Notes: generated by a model not told the origin, from the letters alone. A DNA stretch of 64,000 bases from Candidatus Liberibacter europaeus (GCA_003045065.1 PSQJ01000001.1:248001-312000), one strand, 5' to 3'; counted from the first letter of the stretch, positions 22,129 through 32,363 are shown. Numbers and translations: made by a program.

Positions 22129-22153
22129 TTGACTTGATTTTATTCTAAGTCAA
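22129..22153. promoter_or_regulatory. Inverted repeat overlapping a -35-like element ahead of rpsB
   Basis: TTGACTT (22129-22135) and AAGTCAA (22147-22153) form a perfect 7-base inverted repeat with an 11-base spacer. The left arm resembles a -35 box (TTGACT). It may be the promoter region for the rpsB cluster with an operator-like symmetry; no regulator can be named. The rest of 21902-22308 shows no gene. Confidence 0.3.
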
Positions 22154-22241
22154 GTGTATCTCATTTCTATATTTTATATTTCGCACGCAAGGTTACGGGG
22201 TTGTTGATTATAGTTGTATAGTTGATGGCTTTTTCCGATGC

Positions 22242-22260
22242 CACAATGTTATGCATTGTG
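22242..22260 (+). promoter_or_regulatory. Hairpin in the rpsB leader
   Basis: CACAATG and CATTGTG pair perfectly around a 5-base loop, ending 48 bases before the rpsB start. S2 represses its own leader in some bacteria; whether this hairpin acts so is not shown by the sequence alone. Confidence 0.35.
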
Positions 22261-22308
22261 TATCACGTCTTGCGGAGGGCTAATCGGATTTACAAGGATT
22301 TTTAAGTT

Positions 22309-23082
22309 ATGGCACTTCCAGAATTTACCATGCAACAGCTCTTGGAGAGCGGGGCGCAGTTTGGTCATAGAAGTTCTTTATGGAACTCAAAGATGAAACC
22401 ATTTCTCTTTGGTGTACGTAGTAAAACACATATCATAGACCTTTCACAGACAATGCCAATGTTGCATAGAGCATTACAAGCTGTATCGGATACTGTTGCG
22501 AAAGGTGGGCGTGTTCTATTTGTGGGGACGAAGCCTCAAGCTTCAAATCATATAAAGGAATCTGCCAAGCGTTCTGCTCAGTACTACGTGGACTCTAAGT
22601 GGCTTGGTGGTATGATGACTAACTGGAAGACTGTTTCTAAGTCTATTCAAAGGTTGCGAGATCTGGATGAGATTCTAAACAATGAAAATCATGGCTTTAC
22701 TAAGAAAGAGCTGTTAAATATTAAGCGCAAACGTGATAATCTTGACAGAGCATTGGGTGGCATTAAGGGTATGGGTGGGCTACCTGAGGCGCTTTTCGTT
22801 GTGGATACTAATAGAGAAAAACTTGCAATTGCAGAAGCTCGTCTTTTGAAGATAACTACGATTGCTGTGGTTGATACTAATTGTGATCCCGATTTTATAG
22901 ATTATATCATTCCTGGAAATGACGATTCCTCTCGATCTATTGCATTGTTTTGTGATCTTGTTTCAGCTGCTGCCATTGATGGGCTTGCTAGACAACAAGG
23001 TGCAATGGGTGGAGACTTAGGATCTTCAAAAGATGAGCCTCTTGATGAAGAGGAAGAGAAAAAAGTGGCTGTTGTTGAATAG
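22309..23082 (+). CDS. rpsB: 30S ribosomal protein S2
   Basis: The 257-residue protein has the S2 signatures [20 protein letters not shown] at the N-terminus and [12 protein letters not shown] in the middle, followed by [16 protein letters not shown]. The C-terminal tail is acidic. It is first in a long cluster of translation and envelope genes, the conserved rpsB-tsf-pyrH-frr order. Confidence 0.97.
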   Translation: MALPEFTMQQLLESGAQFGHRSSLWNSKMKPFLFGVRSKTHIIDLSQTMPMLHRALQAVSDTVAKGGRVLFVGTKPQASNHIKESAKRSAQYYVDSKWLGGMMTNWKTVSKSIQRLRDLDEILNNENHGFTKKELLNIKRKRDNLDRALGGIKGMGGLPEALFVVDTNREKLAIAEARLLKITTIAVVDTNCDPDFIDYIIPGNDDSSRSIALFCDLVSAAAIDGLARQQGAMGGDLGSSKDEPLDEEEEKKVAVVE

Positions 23083-23126
23083 TAGATTTATTTCTATAAA
23101 ATTTTTTAGATGGAGGAAATGTTTTT

Positions 23127-24014
23127 ATGAGCGAAATATCCACTGTTCAAGTAATGGAATTGCGCAATATGACTGGCGCAGGTGTTATGGATTGTAAAAA
23201 TGCTCTAATTGAATCAAAAGGTGATTTGGAATTGGCAATTGAGCATCTTCAGATGCAAGGAAAGTTAAAGGTAAGAAAACGATCCGGAAAAGATGTTTCT
23301 GAGGGTTTGGTGGGAGTTGTTCATAGCGGATATGAGAAAGCGGCTATTATAGAAGTTAATGTTGAGACTGATAGTATGGCTCGTAATAGCGACTTTCAGG
23401 ATATTGTTTATAAGATAGCTAATATTGCTCTTTCTACTGATGGCTCTGTGGGGAATATAATGTCGTTTCCATTTGATAATACTGGAATCACTGTAGAAGA
23501 AAAACTTAATAATCACATTGCTATTGTGGGAGAAAACATCAAGTTAAGTCGTGCGGAATTACTTTCTGTCTCTGATGGGGTCGTTGCTTCTTACATTCAT
23601 TCTGTCTATGCACAGTCATTAGGGAAAATAGGTGTTCTAATAGCCTTAAAATCTTTGGGAGATAAAGAAAAGCTTTCTTCTATTGGAGAACAGATAGCAA
23701 TGCATGTGGCGGCTTCTTCTCCGTTGGCAATCTCGGTGGAAACTATTGATCATTCCATTATTGCAAAGCGGCGAGCTTATTATATGAAAGAAATGCTTGA
23801 TTCCGGCAAATCGGAAGCTATGATCGAAAAAATAGTAGATGGGAAGATGCGTAAATTTTTTAAAGAAGTTGTACTGCTTTCGCAAGATTTTATTGTTGAT
23901 TCATCCAAAACCGTGTTGGATTTTTTAAAAGAATCTGAAAAAGTTGTTGATGCACCGATTGAGGTTGTTGGTATGGTGCGTTTTGTTTTAGGTGATTGGG
24001 TGAAGTCGGTATGA
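23127..24014 (+). CDS. tsf: Elongation factor Ts
   Basis: EF-Ts recharges EF-Tu with GTP. The 295-residue protein has the signature MELRNMTGAGVMDCKNAL at the N-terminus and the second EF-Ts motif region near residue 75 (EVNVETDSMARNSDF, where many homologues read ETDFVARN). Length is normal. A GGAGG sits just ahead of the ATG. It lies 44 bases after rpsB. Confidence 0.96.
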   Translation: MSEISTVQVMELRNMTGAGVMDCKNALIESKGDLELAIEHLQMQGKLKVRKRSGKDVSEGLVGVVHSGYEKAAIIEVNVETDSMARNSDFQDIVYKIANIALSTDGSVGNIMSFPFDNTGITVEEKLNNHIAIVGENIKLSRAELLSVSDGVVASYIHSVYAQSLGKIGVLIALKSLGDKEKLSSIGEQIAMHVAASSPLAISVETIDHSIIAKRRAYYMKEMLDSGKSEAMIEKIVDGKMRKFFKEVVLLSQDFIVDSSKTVLDFLKESEKVVDAPIEVVGMVRFVLGDWVKSV

Positions 24015-24095
24015 TAGAAGCGTTATTTTATGCCGTTAATGGCATTTCTCATATATATTTCCTTATTCCTAAAACTTTTAACTAGAGATAGATAA

Positions 24096-24821
24096 TTGTC
24101 TGGCTTACTCTATAGACGTATTCTTTTAAAGGTTTCAGGCGAGGCTCTCGCTGGCGACGCATCTTTTGGAATTGATATGAAATCGATTGATAGGATATGT
24201 GCTGATATAGCTGATGTTCATTCAAAGGGTGTTGAAATTGGTATTGTTGTAGGCGGGGGTAATATATTTAGGGGTGAGAAATCTGCTGGGGATTTGCAAT
24301 CAATAGAACGATCTGCTGGTGATACTATTGGTATGTTATCCACTGTTGTTAATGCTTTATTATTGGATTCTGCTCTACGTAAGATCAATGTTCCAACCAA
24401 AGTTTTATCCTCTATATTTATGCCCCAGATTTGTGAAGTTTATTCTTGTCAAAATGCAGCGTCATATCTTGCTCAGGGCTGTATCGTTATATTCTCTGGG
24501 GGGACTGGAAATACTTTTTTGACTACCGATTCTGCTGCAGCGTTGCGAGCTATTGAGATAAAAGCTGATGTTATTTTAAAAGGCACTCAAGTTGATGGTA
24601 TTTATTCTAGTGATCCAAAAAAAGATTCGTCTGCCGCTCGATTCAATAGCTTGACTTATAATCAAGTTATAGAAAAAGGATTGAAAATTATGGATTCTTC
24701 TTCTGTCGTTTTGGCTCGTGATGGTGGTGTTCCTATAATTGTATTTTCTATTCATTCTTCAGGAGGGATTTGGGGGGCGTTGTCTGGATCGGGGCGCAGT
24801 ACCATTATATCTGGAAAATGA
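24096..24821 (+). CDS. pyrH: Uridylate kinase
   Basis: UMP kinase of the amino-acid-kinase fold, which makes UDP for nucleotide supply. The 241 residues show RILLKVSGEALAG at the N-terminus, VVGGGNIFRG, and FSGGTGNTFLTTDSAAALRA. It starts at TTG (24096), with a TAGAGATAG element ahead; the first in-frame ATG is too far in. It lies between tsf and frr as in most Proteobacteria. Confidence 0.95.
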   Translation: MSGLLYRRILLKVSGEALAGDASFGIDMKSIDRICADIADVHSKGVEIGIVVGGGNIFRGEKSAGDLQSIERSAGDTIGMLSTVVNALLLDSALRKINVPTKVLSSIFMPQICEVYSCQNAASYLAQGCIVIFSGGTGNTFLTTDSAAALRAIEIKADVILKGTQVDGIYSSDPKKDSSAARFNSLTYNQVIEKGLKIMDSSSVVLARDGGVPIIVFSIHSSGGIWGALSGSGRSTIISGK

Positions 24822-24867
24822 CTCCCTATGGAAATAAAAAAGTTTATATGAAAGGTGGATATGGATT

Positions 24868-25428
24868 ATGAGTCAGTCAATTGATTTGAAAAGCCTAAAA
24901 GGTCGTATGGAAGATGCTATTTCTTTTTTAAAGAAAGATATGATGACTTTGCGTACAGGCATGGTTTCTGCATCTATGCTTGACCCTGTAAAAATAGAAG
25001 CTTATGGATCTCGTGTTCCTCTAAATCAGTTGGCTAGTGTAACCGTTATGGATCGTCGTATGCTTGCGGTATCTGTATGGGATAAGTCGATGGTTGCTTC
25101 TGTAGAGCGTGGAATTCATGAGTCCAATCTTGGGCTTAATCCTATCGTTGATGGTCAGGTATTGAGAATACCAGTTCCTGAATCTACTGAAGAAAGACGT
25201 CTTTCTCTCGTTAAAACTGCTCAAAATTACGCTGAAAAAGGTAAGATTTCTGTTCGCAATATTCGTCGGGATGGAATGAATCATATAAAAAAATCTAAGA
25301 AGGATGGTTTAATCAGTGAAGATGAAAGTGTTGTTTTAGAAAATGATATTCAGAGAATAACAGATAATGCTATCAAATCTATTGATGATTTTTTTGAAGA
25401 AAAAAAGCAAGAGATTATGTGTTTTTGA
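24868..25428 (+). CDS. frr: Ribosome recycling factor
   Basis: With EF-G, this protein splits post-termination ribosomes. The 186 residues are the usual length, forming the three-helix bundle and beta domain. Landmarks are the N-terminal LRTGMVSASMLDPVKIEAYG, PVPESTEERRLSLVK and the C-terminal SVRNIRRDGMNHIKK. It is preceded by an AAGGTGG element. Confidence 0.96.
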   Translation: MSQSIDLKSLKGRMEDAISFLKKDMMTLRTGMVSASMLDPVKIEAYGSRVPLNQLASVTVMDRRMLAVSVWDKSMVASVERGIHESNLGLNPIVDGQVLRIPVPESTEERRLSLVKTAQNYAEKGKISVRNIRRDGMNHIKKSKKDGLISEDESVVLENDIQRITDNAIKSIDDFFEEKKQEIMCF

Positions 25429-25472
25429 GGAGGGTGTTGAATATTGCAGTTTTTTTTTAGTGGCTATAATTT

Positions 25473-26204
25473 ATGGCGTCATTATTAATTCCTAATCATG
25501 TTGGTATCATTATGGATGGTAATGGGCGATGGGCTTCTGCTAGGGGGTTTCCACGTTATTTCGGGCATCGTAAAGGTATAGAGGTCATAGGTGATGTGGT
25601 TGTTGCTGCTAATGAAATAAGTATAAAGTATCTTACGATTTATGCGTTGTCAGTTGATAACTGGCGTAGACCTGGGGCCGAGATATCAGAGCTTGTGAAG
25701 CTAATTCAGGGATTTGTTAAAAAAGGTTTTGATGTTTTTAAAAACAATAATGTGCAAGTGCGTATTATAGGTAATCGTATGAACCTTAATAATGATATTT
25801 TGCTATTATTAAACGAAGTTGAGGAAAAAACAAAATTTAACACAGGGTTGAAATTGTTCATTGCCTTTAATTATAGTTCTCGTGATGAAATTGCTCGTGC
25901 TGTAAAGAGTATTTCCGAAGATGTAGAGTCAGGATTTGTATGTTCTCGTGATATAAATAGCTCTTTAATTGCCAGGTATTTAGACACAGCTAATGTGCCC
26001 GATCCGGATCTTATAATTCGTACTGGTGGTGAAAGGCGCCTGTCTGATTTTTTGCTTTGGCAATCTGCCTATTCTGAATTTGTTTTTATACCGGACTATT
26101 GGCCTGATTTTTCAAGAAAATTGTTTTTTTATGCGGTAGAACAGTATGGCCTTCGTGATAGAAGGTTTGGTGGACTGTCTAAGAAAGAGATGAGAATTAT
26201 TTAA
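25473..26204 (+). CDS. uppS: Undecaprenyl diphosphate synthase
   Basis: The cis-prenyltransferase builds the C55 lipid carrier for peptidoglycan. The 243-residue protein has HVGIIMDGNGRWA with the catalytic Asp at about residue 17, TIYALSVDNWRRP and the C-terminal PDPDLIIRTGGERRLSDFL signature. Its stop codon is immediately followed by the cdsA ATG, indicating translational coupling. Confidence 0.96.
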   Translation: MASLLIPNHVGIIMDGNGRWASARGFPRYFGHRKGIEVIGDVVVAANEISIKYLTIYALSVDNWRRPGAEISELVKLIQGFVKKGFDVFKNNNVQVRIIGNRMNLNNDILLLLNEVEEKTKFNTGLKLFIAFNYSSRDEIARAVKSISEDVESGFVCSRDINSSLIARYLDTANVPDPDLIIRTGGERRLSDFLLWQSAYSEFVFIPDYWPDFSRKLFFYAVEQYGLRDRRFGGLSKKEMRII

Positions 26205-27038
26205 ATGCTTCAAGAATTGAGATTGAGAATATTTACTGGTATTTTGACTGCTGGTATGTTTCTTTCTATGTTATGGATGGGCGGTGTATTGTTTCGTCTA
26301 TTGGCAGTAATGATAGGTTTGTCTATTTATTATGAATGGATGAACATAACCAAGTCTTTTTTTGTAAATTTGGTTGGGAAAACTCTGGAAATAATTGTTT
26401 TGTTGGTTATGTCCTGTATGTTTGTTTTTGGAGCCTTTAAGCCTGCTATTATTGTTTTTCTGTTATATTTTTTGATAGATTTGCTTATTTCCGTCTTGTG
26501 GAATAGGAAGTTTTGGCGTTCTCTGGGTATTATTTATTCTGTATTGCTGCCAGTTACGATGGTATATCTTCGTGGAGATGGTTTTGAGGGTTTGTTTTTG
26601 ATGGGCTTTGTTTTATCTGTTGTATGGTCTACTGACGTTTTTGCGTATTTTATTGGTCGATACGTAGGTGGGCCTAAGATTGCACCTAACATTTCTCCTG
26701 GAAAAACTTGGGCGGGATCTGTTGGTGGTGCTGTTTGTGCTATTTGTGCTGGAGTAGTTATCTTATCGTGTTTTTTTTTGGATTATTTCTGGGCAACTAT
26801 TGTTCTCTCTGCGCTCATATCCGTATCCAGCCAATTAGGAGATTTGTTGGAATCTTTCATTAAGAGATACTTTTGTGTAAAACAATCAGGATGGTTTTTG
26901 CCTGGGCATGGTGGCGTGATGGATAGGGTTGATGGATTAATTTTTGCTTGTTTAGTTATGGCAACGGTTGCTTTTTTGCTAGACAAAAATCATGGAAAAC
27001 AAGGCTTGCTGTTGGATAGAGTACTTATGATTCTCTGA
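26205..27038 (+). CDS. cdsA: Phosphatidate cytidylyltransferase
   Basis: Makes CDP-diacylglycerol, the precursor of all phospholipids. The 277-residue protein has seven or eight membrane helices and the C-terminal CDP signature, ESFIKRYFCVKQSGWFLPGH followed by GGVMDRVDG. It is directly coupled to uppS. In E. coli dxr lies before uppS in this cluster; there is none here. Confidence 0.95.
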   Translation: MLQELRLRIFTGILTAGMFLSMLWMGGVLFRLLAVMIGLSIYYEWMNITKSFFVNLVGKTLEIIVLLVMSCMFVFGAFKPAIIVFLLYFLIDLLISVLWNRKFWRSLGIIYSVLLPVTMVYLRGDGFEGLFLMGFVLSVVWSTDVFAYFIGRYVGGPKIAPNISPGKTWAGSVGGAVCAICAGVVILSCFFLDYFWATIVLSALISVSSQLGDLLESFIKRYFCVKQSGWFLPGHGGVMDRVDGLIFACLVMATVAFLLDKNHGKQGLLLDRVLMIL

Positions 27039-27076
27039 TATATTTTCGAATTTATTGATTGGATGTAGAGGCGCTG

Positions 27077-28135
27077 ATGATTTCTGTTTTTTTAGAATAT
27101 TTTTTTTCATATATTGTTGATATCTGCGTGATTGTTATTGTACATGAGTTTGGACATTACGTTGTAGCACGTTTGTGTGGTGTGAGGGTATTGTCTTTTT
27201 CTGTAGGATTTGGGCCGGAGATTGTCGGATTTACTGATTATTCCGGAGTTCGTTGGAAAATATCTCTTTTCCCCCTTGGAGGATATGTTAGTTTTGTGGA
27301 TAATGAAAGTGACAGGGATTCTTTTTCTAGTATTGCACACTGGAAAAAGATGCTTGTCGCGTTGGCTGGTCCGTTTGCAAATGTTTGTTCGAGCGTTTTA
27401 ATTTTGACATTTCTATTTTATAGAATAGGTGTACAGATAATAGATCCGATTGTATCAAATATAGTGCCTGGGAGTCCGGCGGCTATTGCTGGTATAAAGC
27501 CTGGGGATCGTATTTTATCTGTCAATGGAATGTCCATGTCTAATGCTGAAAATGTCGAGACCTATTTTAGCTCAAATACTTCAAAAGAGATACCTATTAT
27601 ATTAAATCGTGATCATGTGGGTATTGTAAAGTTAAATGTAGTTCCTAGAATTCAAGAGATCGTTGATGGCTTTAGTGTTAAGAGGCAGGCTTTATTTATT
27701 GGTGCATATTTTAAGAATAATGCTCGAATTCAGAATATCTCAATTATGCAAGCATTGTTGGAAGGATTGAGTTATTCTTTTTCTATGGCCAAAGAGATTT
27801 TTCATGTTTTGTATATAATGTTTTCTGGAGGCTTTCAATTTGATCAAATAATTGGTCCAATAGGTGTTATAAAGATATCAAAAAGTTTTTATGAAAAAGG
27901 GTTGAATGAATATATGTTTTTTTTGGCTGAAGCGTCGTTATCCGTAGCTCTATTTAATTTAATTCCTATTCCTATTCTTGATGGTGGAAACTTTTTGATC
28001 TATTTTGTTGAAATGATTCGGAGGAAGCCTCTTGGAGAAAAATCAAAAGCGGTTATTTTTGGGATTGGATTTTTGATAATACTAGCATTGGTTGTAACTG
28101 TTCTCCGTAATGATATTTATGAATTGAATATCTAG
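27077..28135 (+). CDS. rseP: Site-2 intramembrane zinc metalloprotease RseP
   Basis: This inner-membrane protease cuts membrane-bound substrates such as anti-sigma factors and signal-peptide remnants. The 352 residues contain the zinc motif HEFGH (about residue 24) in the first helix, one PDZ domain (about 120-200, GSPAAIAGIKPGDRILSVNG) and the C-terminal LDGG in a late helix. I prefer the ATG at 27077, which has AGAGG ahead, over the TTG 18 bases upstream. It precedes bamA, as in most Proteobacteria. Confidence 0.93.
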   Translation: MISVFLEYFFSYIVDICVIVIVHEFGHYVVARLCGVRVLSFSVGFGPEIVGFTDYSGVRWKISLFPLGGYVSFVDNESDRDSFSSIAHWKKMLVALAGPFANVCSSVLILTFLFYRIGVQIIDPIVSNIVPGSPAAIAGIKPGDRILSVNGMSMSNAENVETYFSSNTSKEIPIILNRDHVGIVKLNVVPRIQEIVDGFSVKRQALFIGAYFKNNARIQNISIMQALLEGLSYSFSMAKEIFHVLYIMFSGGFQFDQIIGPIGVIKISKSFYEKGLNEYMFFLAEASLSVALFNLIPIPILDGGNFLIYFVEMIRRKPLGEKSKAVIFGIGFLIILALVVTVLRNDIYELNI

Positions 28136-28160
28136 TTTTAAACTTTGTGGTGGTTGGTAT

Positions 28161-30485
28161 ATGTTTGCTAGGGTGCTTTATGGTTGCTTTTTTGGTTGTG
28201 TTGTTTTTATTTCCGCGGCTTATGGAGCAAGTAGATTTGTTGTAGATAATATTAAAATCCAAGGTGTTTCTTATAGGGATGAGAAAATAATTCTTTCTCA
28301 TATTCCCATAGTTGTTGGAAAATACTTTTCTGAGGAAGACATAGACACTTCCGTGAAGGCGCTTTATTCTACGGGGTATTTTTCTGATGTAAAAATAAAG
28401 GTTGTAAACTCCACCCTTAATATATCTGTAATAGAAAATAAAATTATAAATCAGCTGGTTTTTAATGGAAATAATTCAATAAAAGATAGTCAATTGAAAT
28501 TGATAGTTAGTGCGCGTTCATCATCATCATATGATAAATCCGTTGTTAAGTCTGATGTTAACATTATCAAAAAAGTATACGAGTATAATGGCTATCCAAA
28601 TGCTTCAGTAGATGTTCAAGTGTATCCAATATCTCCAGGAATGATCAACCTTGGTTATGTTATTACAGAAGGCCCCAGAACAAAAATAAATCAAATTAAT
28701 TTTTTGGGAAACAAGTCTTATTCTAGCGTTAGATTAGGTGGGGTGATATCAACTAAAAGATCAGGATATTTTAGTTTTTTATCTAATGGATCAGACATAT
28801 ATAATAGCCAAAGGTTGGAATATGATGAGCAATTAATCCGTAGATTTTATCATAATAGAGGGTATGCTGGAGTTAAAGTTTCTTCACAAACTATATTTGA
28901 CAAACATAATAATGTTTATGATTTGGCTTTTAAGATTTATGAGGGGGCGGTTTATAGGATTGGAAATGTTTTTGTTCAATCTGTTGTACAAGGCGTGGAA
29001 CATGATAGCTTGCGCGCATGTATTAAAGGCAAATCTGGTGATTTGTATAGTATGCAAATGATTGAGGAATCAGTTGAAAACATTTCACAGTATTTATATT
29101 CAATTGGAAAACCATTTGTTAATGTTACTTCTCGAATTAATCGTGATTTTGTAAATAAAACAGTTGATGTTAATTACTTCATCGATGGTGTTAGCCCTGT
29201 TTATGTAGATCGAATAGAAGTACAAGGTAATGATTTATCACGCAACCACATCATTCTTCGTGAGCTTGGTTTTAGTGAAGGCGATCCAATAAATGAAATG
29301 ATGATTGCTCGTGCTAAGCGTCGTATAATGTCAACAGGTTATTTTTCCAATGTTGATATTAATCAATCGCCAACAGGAGTTTTCGGGCGTGTAATTTTGA
29401 CTATTCGGGTTAAACAAGTTAAGACTAGTGAGATTTTTTTATCTGTTAGTTGGAGCCCAGAAACTAAGAATATATCGACCAATTTTAATGAAAACAACTG
29501 GTTTGGAAAAGGATATGTTTTTTATGTTATGGGTTCTCTTGGAGAGGGGATAGATGCAAACTATTACAATATTGGCTTTAAAAACCCATATTTCTTCGGA
29601 GATCATATTTCAGCAGGTTTTAATATTTCTCAATCCTATTTTATTGACAGATTTGCAAAACAATACAATGGTTTATTTGCTGTAAACGTTGGATTTCCTA
29701 TATCTGAACACATATCTACACTTTCTACTTTTCAATATAATTTGATGACGTATGGTGAGAAATCTAAATCAAATTCTTATATTGGAAAGTATATAGATGG
29801 CTTATATAAAGAGTTGGCGGACCATGGTAGATTTAATAGTTTCTCGGTTTTACAAAGTCTCGTATATGATACGTTAGATAACAGAATTATGCCCCGTGAT
29901 GGTTGGTTGGTGAATTTTGCTTATCAATATGCAGGTTTTGGAGGGGATTCTAATTATCATAAATTAAAAAATCAGACACAATACTTTTATTCTTTGTCTG
30001 ACAAGTATGATATTATTTGTTCTATACGTTTCGGATTGGGATATATTTTCCCTAGAAGTAGTGAACTGCAAATTTTTGATCAATTCTCAATAGGAACGGA
30101 TATTTTAAGAGGATTTGAATCCAAAGGCATAGGTCCTCGTTTAAAAGAAGAACAAGAAGTAAAAGGATATGCAGTTGGCGGAAGTTCTTACGTTTCGGCA
30201 AGCTCAGAGATTGGCTTTCCTATTCCTTTCATCTCTCCTGATACTGGACTGCGTGGATCATTTTTTATTGATTCTGCTAATCTTTATAAGAACTTTTTTC
30301 ATTTACGTGATATTGGTAGTCATTTATATGGAGATGAATCTTTTTTGCGTATTTCTGTTGGTGCAGGCATAAATTGGGACACTCCTTTGGGGGTTCTCAA
30401 AGTTTATTATGCTATCCCTCTGCGTAAACAACCATATGATGGTGTTCAGTATTTTGGTTTTGGTATTGGAGCTAGGTATTATTAA
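28161..30485 (+). CDS. bamA: Outer membrane protein assembly factor BamA
   Basis: BamA is the Omp85 core of the complex that folds beta-barrels into the outer membrane. The 774-residue protein has an N-terminal signal peptide (about 1-22, ending in AYGAS), five POTRA domains (about 25-420) and a 16-strand barrel ending in FGFGIGARYY with a terminal aromatic residue. The loop-6 motif is ILRGFESKGIGPR, a form of the conserved (V/I)RGF/Y. It lies 25 bases after rseP. Confidence 0.96.
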   Translation: MFARVLYGCFFGCVVFISAAYGASRFVVDNIKIQGVSYRDEKIILSHIPIVVGKYFSEEDIDTSVKALYSTGYFSDVKIKVVNSTLNISVIENKIINQLVFNGNNSIKDSQLKLIVSARSSSSYDKSVVKSDVNIIKKVYEYNGYPNASVDVQVYPISPGMINLGYVITEGPRTKINQINFLGNKSYSSVRLGGVISTKRSGYFSFLSNGSDIYNSQRLEYDEQLIRRFYHNRGYAGVKVSSQTIFDKHNNVYDLAFKIYEGAVYRIGNVFVQSVVQGVEHDSLRACIKGKSGDLYSMQMIEESVENISQYLYSIGKPFVNVTSRINRDFVNKTVDVNYFIDGVSPVYVDRIEVQGNDLSRNHIILRELGFSEGDPINEMMIARAKRRIMSTGYFSNVDINQSPTGVFGRVILTIRVKQVKTSEIFLSVSWSPETKNISTNFNENNWFGKGYVFYVMGSLGEGIDANYYNIGFKNPYFFGDHISAGFNISQSYFIDRFAKQYNGLFAVNVGFPISEHISTLSTFQYNLMTYGEKSKSNSYIGKYIDGLYKELADHGRFNSFSVLQSLVYDTLDNRIMPRDGWLVNFAYQYAGFGGDSNYHKLKNQTQYFYSLSDKYDIICSIRFGLGYIFPRSSELQIFDQFSIGTDILRGFESKGIGPRLKEEQEVKGYAVGGSSYVSASSEIGFPIPFISPDTGLRGSFFIDSANLYKNFFHLRDIGSHLYGDESFLRISVGAGINWDTPLGVLKVYYAIPLRKQPYDGVQYFGFGIGARYY

Positions 30486-30520
30486 ACAAATATATTGTTG
30501 AAAATAAGAGGTTTTGTTGA

Positions 30521-31501
30521 TTGAAAAGATCAAATGATTTTTCGGAGTGCAAAGGAATCTCGCTGATAAAATTAGCGGAGATCATAGGATCGGTGATTTC
30601 AGACGAAGCTTACGGTGGAAATCTGGTTTTTTCTCTTGCGTCTATTTTTCGCGCATCTCAAGGTGACATTTCCTATGTTGGATCTCGTAAATTTCTTGAT
30701 AATATTGATATATGCAAAGCATCTGCGATCATATGTGGTTATGATATCTTTTCTTTTATTCCTAAACATATCCCTTGTTTATTATCGAATCAGCCAGAAG
30801 TGTCTTTTGTTCTTGCAGGATCTATTCTATATCCAAAAGAGATGCGAATGCAGCCAGTATCTAGATCTTCAAAAGGTTTTTCCTCTAAAATTTCCGTTGC
30901 AAATGATGTAAAATTTGAGAATGGGGTTGTTGTAGAGCCAATGGTAGTTATAGGATCTGGTGTTGAAATTGGAAGTGGTACATATGTGGGATCTGGATCA
31001 ATTATTGGTTCAGGTGTTAAAATTGGGCGTAATTGTATTATTGGATCAGATATAAGTGTTTTTTCATCTTTTATTGGTAACGAAGTTGTTTTGCATGATG
31101 GGGTAAAGATTGGCAGTGATGGTTTTGAATATGTTAGACACGAATTGGATATTTACAAGATGGTACATGTTGGCCGTGTAATTATTCAAGATAAAGTTGA
31201 AATTGGAGCTAATAGCACTATTAATCGTGGAACAATGGATGACACTATTATTGGAGAGAATACTAAAATTGGTGATCAGGTACAGATAGGACATAGCGTT
31301 TATATAGGTATTGGATGTATGATTGCAAGCCAGGTTGGAATTTCTGGATTTGTTCATATAGGTGATAATGTGTTGATAGCAAGTCAGTCTGGGATTGCAG
31401 CTCATATAAATATAGGCGATAACGCACAGATAACTGCTAAAAGTAATGTGATTAGAGATCTTCCCTCTTTACATTCGAATGATTTTTCGCCTGCTTTTTA
31501 A
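30521..31501 (+). CDS. lpxD: UDP-3-O-(3-hydroxyacyl)glucosamine N-acyltransferase
   Basis: Third enzyme of lipid A synthesis. The 326-residue protein has an N-terminal uridine-binding domain and a long left-handed beta-helix of hexapeptide repeats (about 105-320). The catalytic His is in VQIGHSVYIG. The start is a TTG at 30521 with AGAGG ahead; the N-terminus is shorter than the about 350 residues common in relatives. It lies 35 bases after bamA. Confidence 0.93.
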   Translation: MKRSNDFSECKGISLIKLAEIIGSVISDEAYGGNLVFSLASIFRASQGDISYVGSRKFLDNIDICKASAIICGYDIFSFIPKHIPCLLSNQPEVSFVLAGSILYPKEMRMQPVSRSSKGFSSKISVANDVKFENGVVVEPMVVIGSGVEIGSGTYVGSGSIIGSGVKIGRNCIIGSDISVFSSFIGNEVVLHDGVKIGSDGFEYVRHELDIYKMVHVGRVIIQDKVEIGANSTINRGTMDDTIIGENTKIGDQVQIGHSVYIGIGCMIASQVGISGFVHIGDNVLIASQSGIAAHINIGDNAQITAKSNVIRDLPSLHSNDFSPAF

Positions 31502-31584
31502 TATAAAATAACAACTACTTCAATATGTGTTGCTTTTGTTAAGTTAATTCAATAGAAGTCATAATCATAAGGTTAAGGAAAGAA

Positions 31585-32055
31585 ATGGTTAGTGAAATTT
31601 CATGTTTAGATGCAAAAGATATTATTGAATTAATGAAGTTTTTGCCCCATAGGTATCCTTTTCTTCTTGTGGATCGAATCATTAATATTCAAGGTGATCA
31701 TTCTGCAATAGGAATTAAGAATGTCACGTTCAATGAACCTCACTTTATGGGGCATTTCCCAGGTATGCCAGTTATGCCTGGTGTTCTTATAATAGAAGGT
31801 ATGGCACAAGCTGCAGGTGCTATTTGTGCTATCAAAAATGGTCTGACTAGTAGTAATCAGGAGCCTGCTTACCTTACGAATATTGACAAGGCACGCTTTC
31901 GTCAGAAGGTTGTGCCAGGAGATCGTTTAGAGTTTCATATACATAGGGTGTATTGTCGGCGTGGTTTTTGGAAATTTAAGTGTTGTGCAAAAGTTGATGA
32001 AACAATTGTCTCCGAAGCAGAGATTTGTGTTTTTATTGTGCTAGAAAAAAAATAG
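31585..32055 (+). CDS. fabZ: 3-hydroxyacyl-[acyl-carrier-protein] dehydratase FabZ
   Basis: FabZ dehydrates hydroxyacyl-ACP in fatty-acid elongation. The 156 residues include [13 protein letters not shown] and the catalytic [20 protein letters not shown], with the active-site His and Glu. It follows lpxD as in most Gram-negatives. lpxA, lpxI and lpxB, which follow in Rhizobiales, are not found downstream. Confidence 0.96.
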   Translation: MVSEISCLDAKDIIELMKFLPHRYPFLLVDRIINIQGDHSAIGIKNVTFNEPHFMGHFPGMPVMPGVLIIEGMAQAAGAICAIKNGLTSSNQEPAYLTNIDKARFRQKVVPGDRLEFHIHRVYCRRGFWKFKCCAKVDETIVSEAEICVFIVLEKK

Positions 32056-32057
32056 TG

Positions 32058-32076
32058 CTAATAAAATTTTTATTAG
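32058..32076 (+). terminator. AT-rich palindrome after fabZ
   Basis: CTAATAAAA and TTTTATTAG face each other around one base, directly after the fabZ stop. It is a plausible end point for the rpsB-fabZ cluster, although the stem is weak because of its A-T content. No gene lies between here and 32364. Confidence 0.4.
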
Positions 32077-32363
32077 TTATATAATTACATATATGTAGTT
32101 GCTGAGGATATTTATTCGTGACTAGTATTTTTATTGATTTATAATTGAAATATATTTTTTTATAACACCACATTAATTTTAGGAATTATATTCCTGTATA
32201 AACATTATTATATACTATTTGATATCAATTTTTGATTTTATTATTGTTGCCTACCGAGTTTATTGTTTAAAAGTTTAGGAAATTTGCCAGTTCTGGGTTA
32301 TTATAACAAAATATATGATACTATGAACTTTAAAATATAGATATTCAATAATGGTCGCATAAT

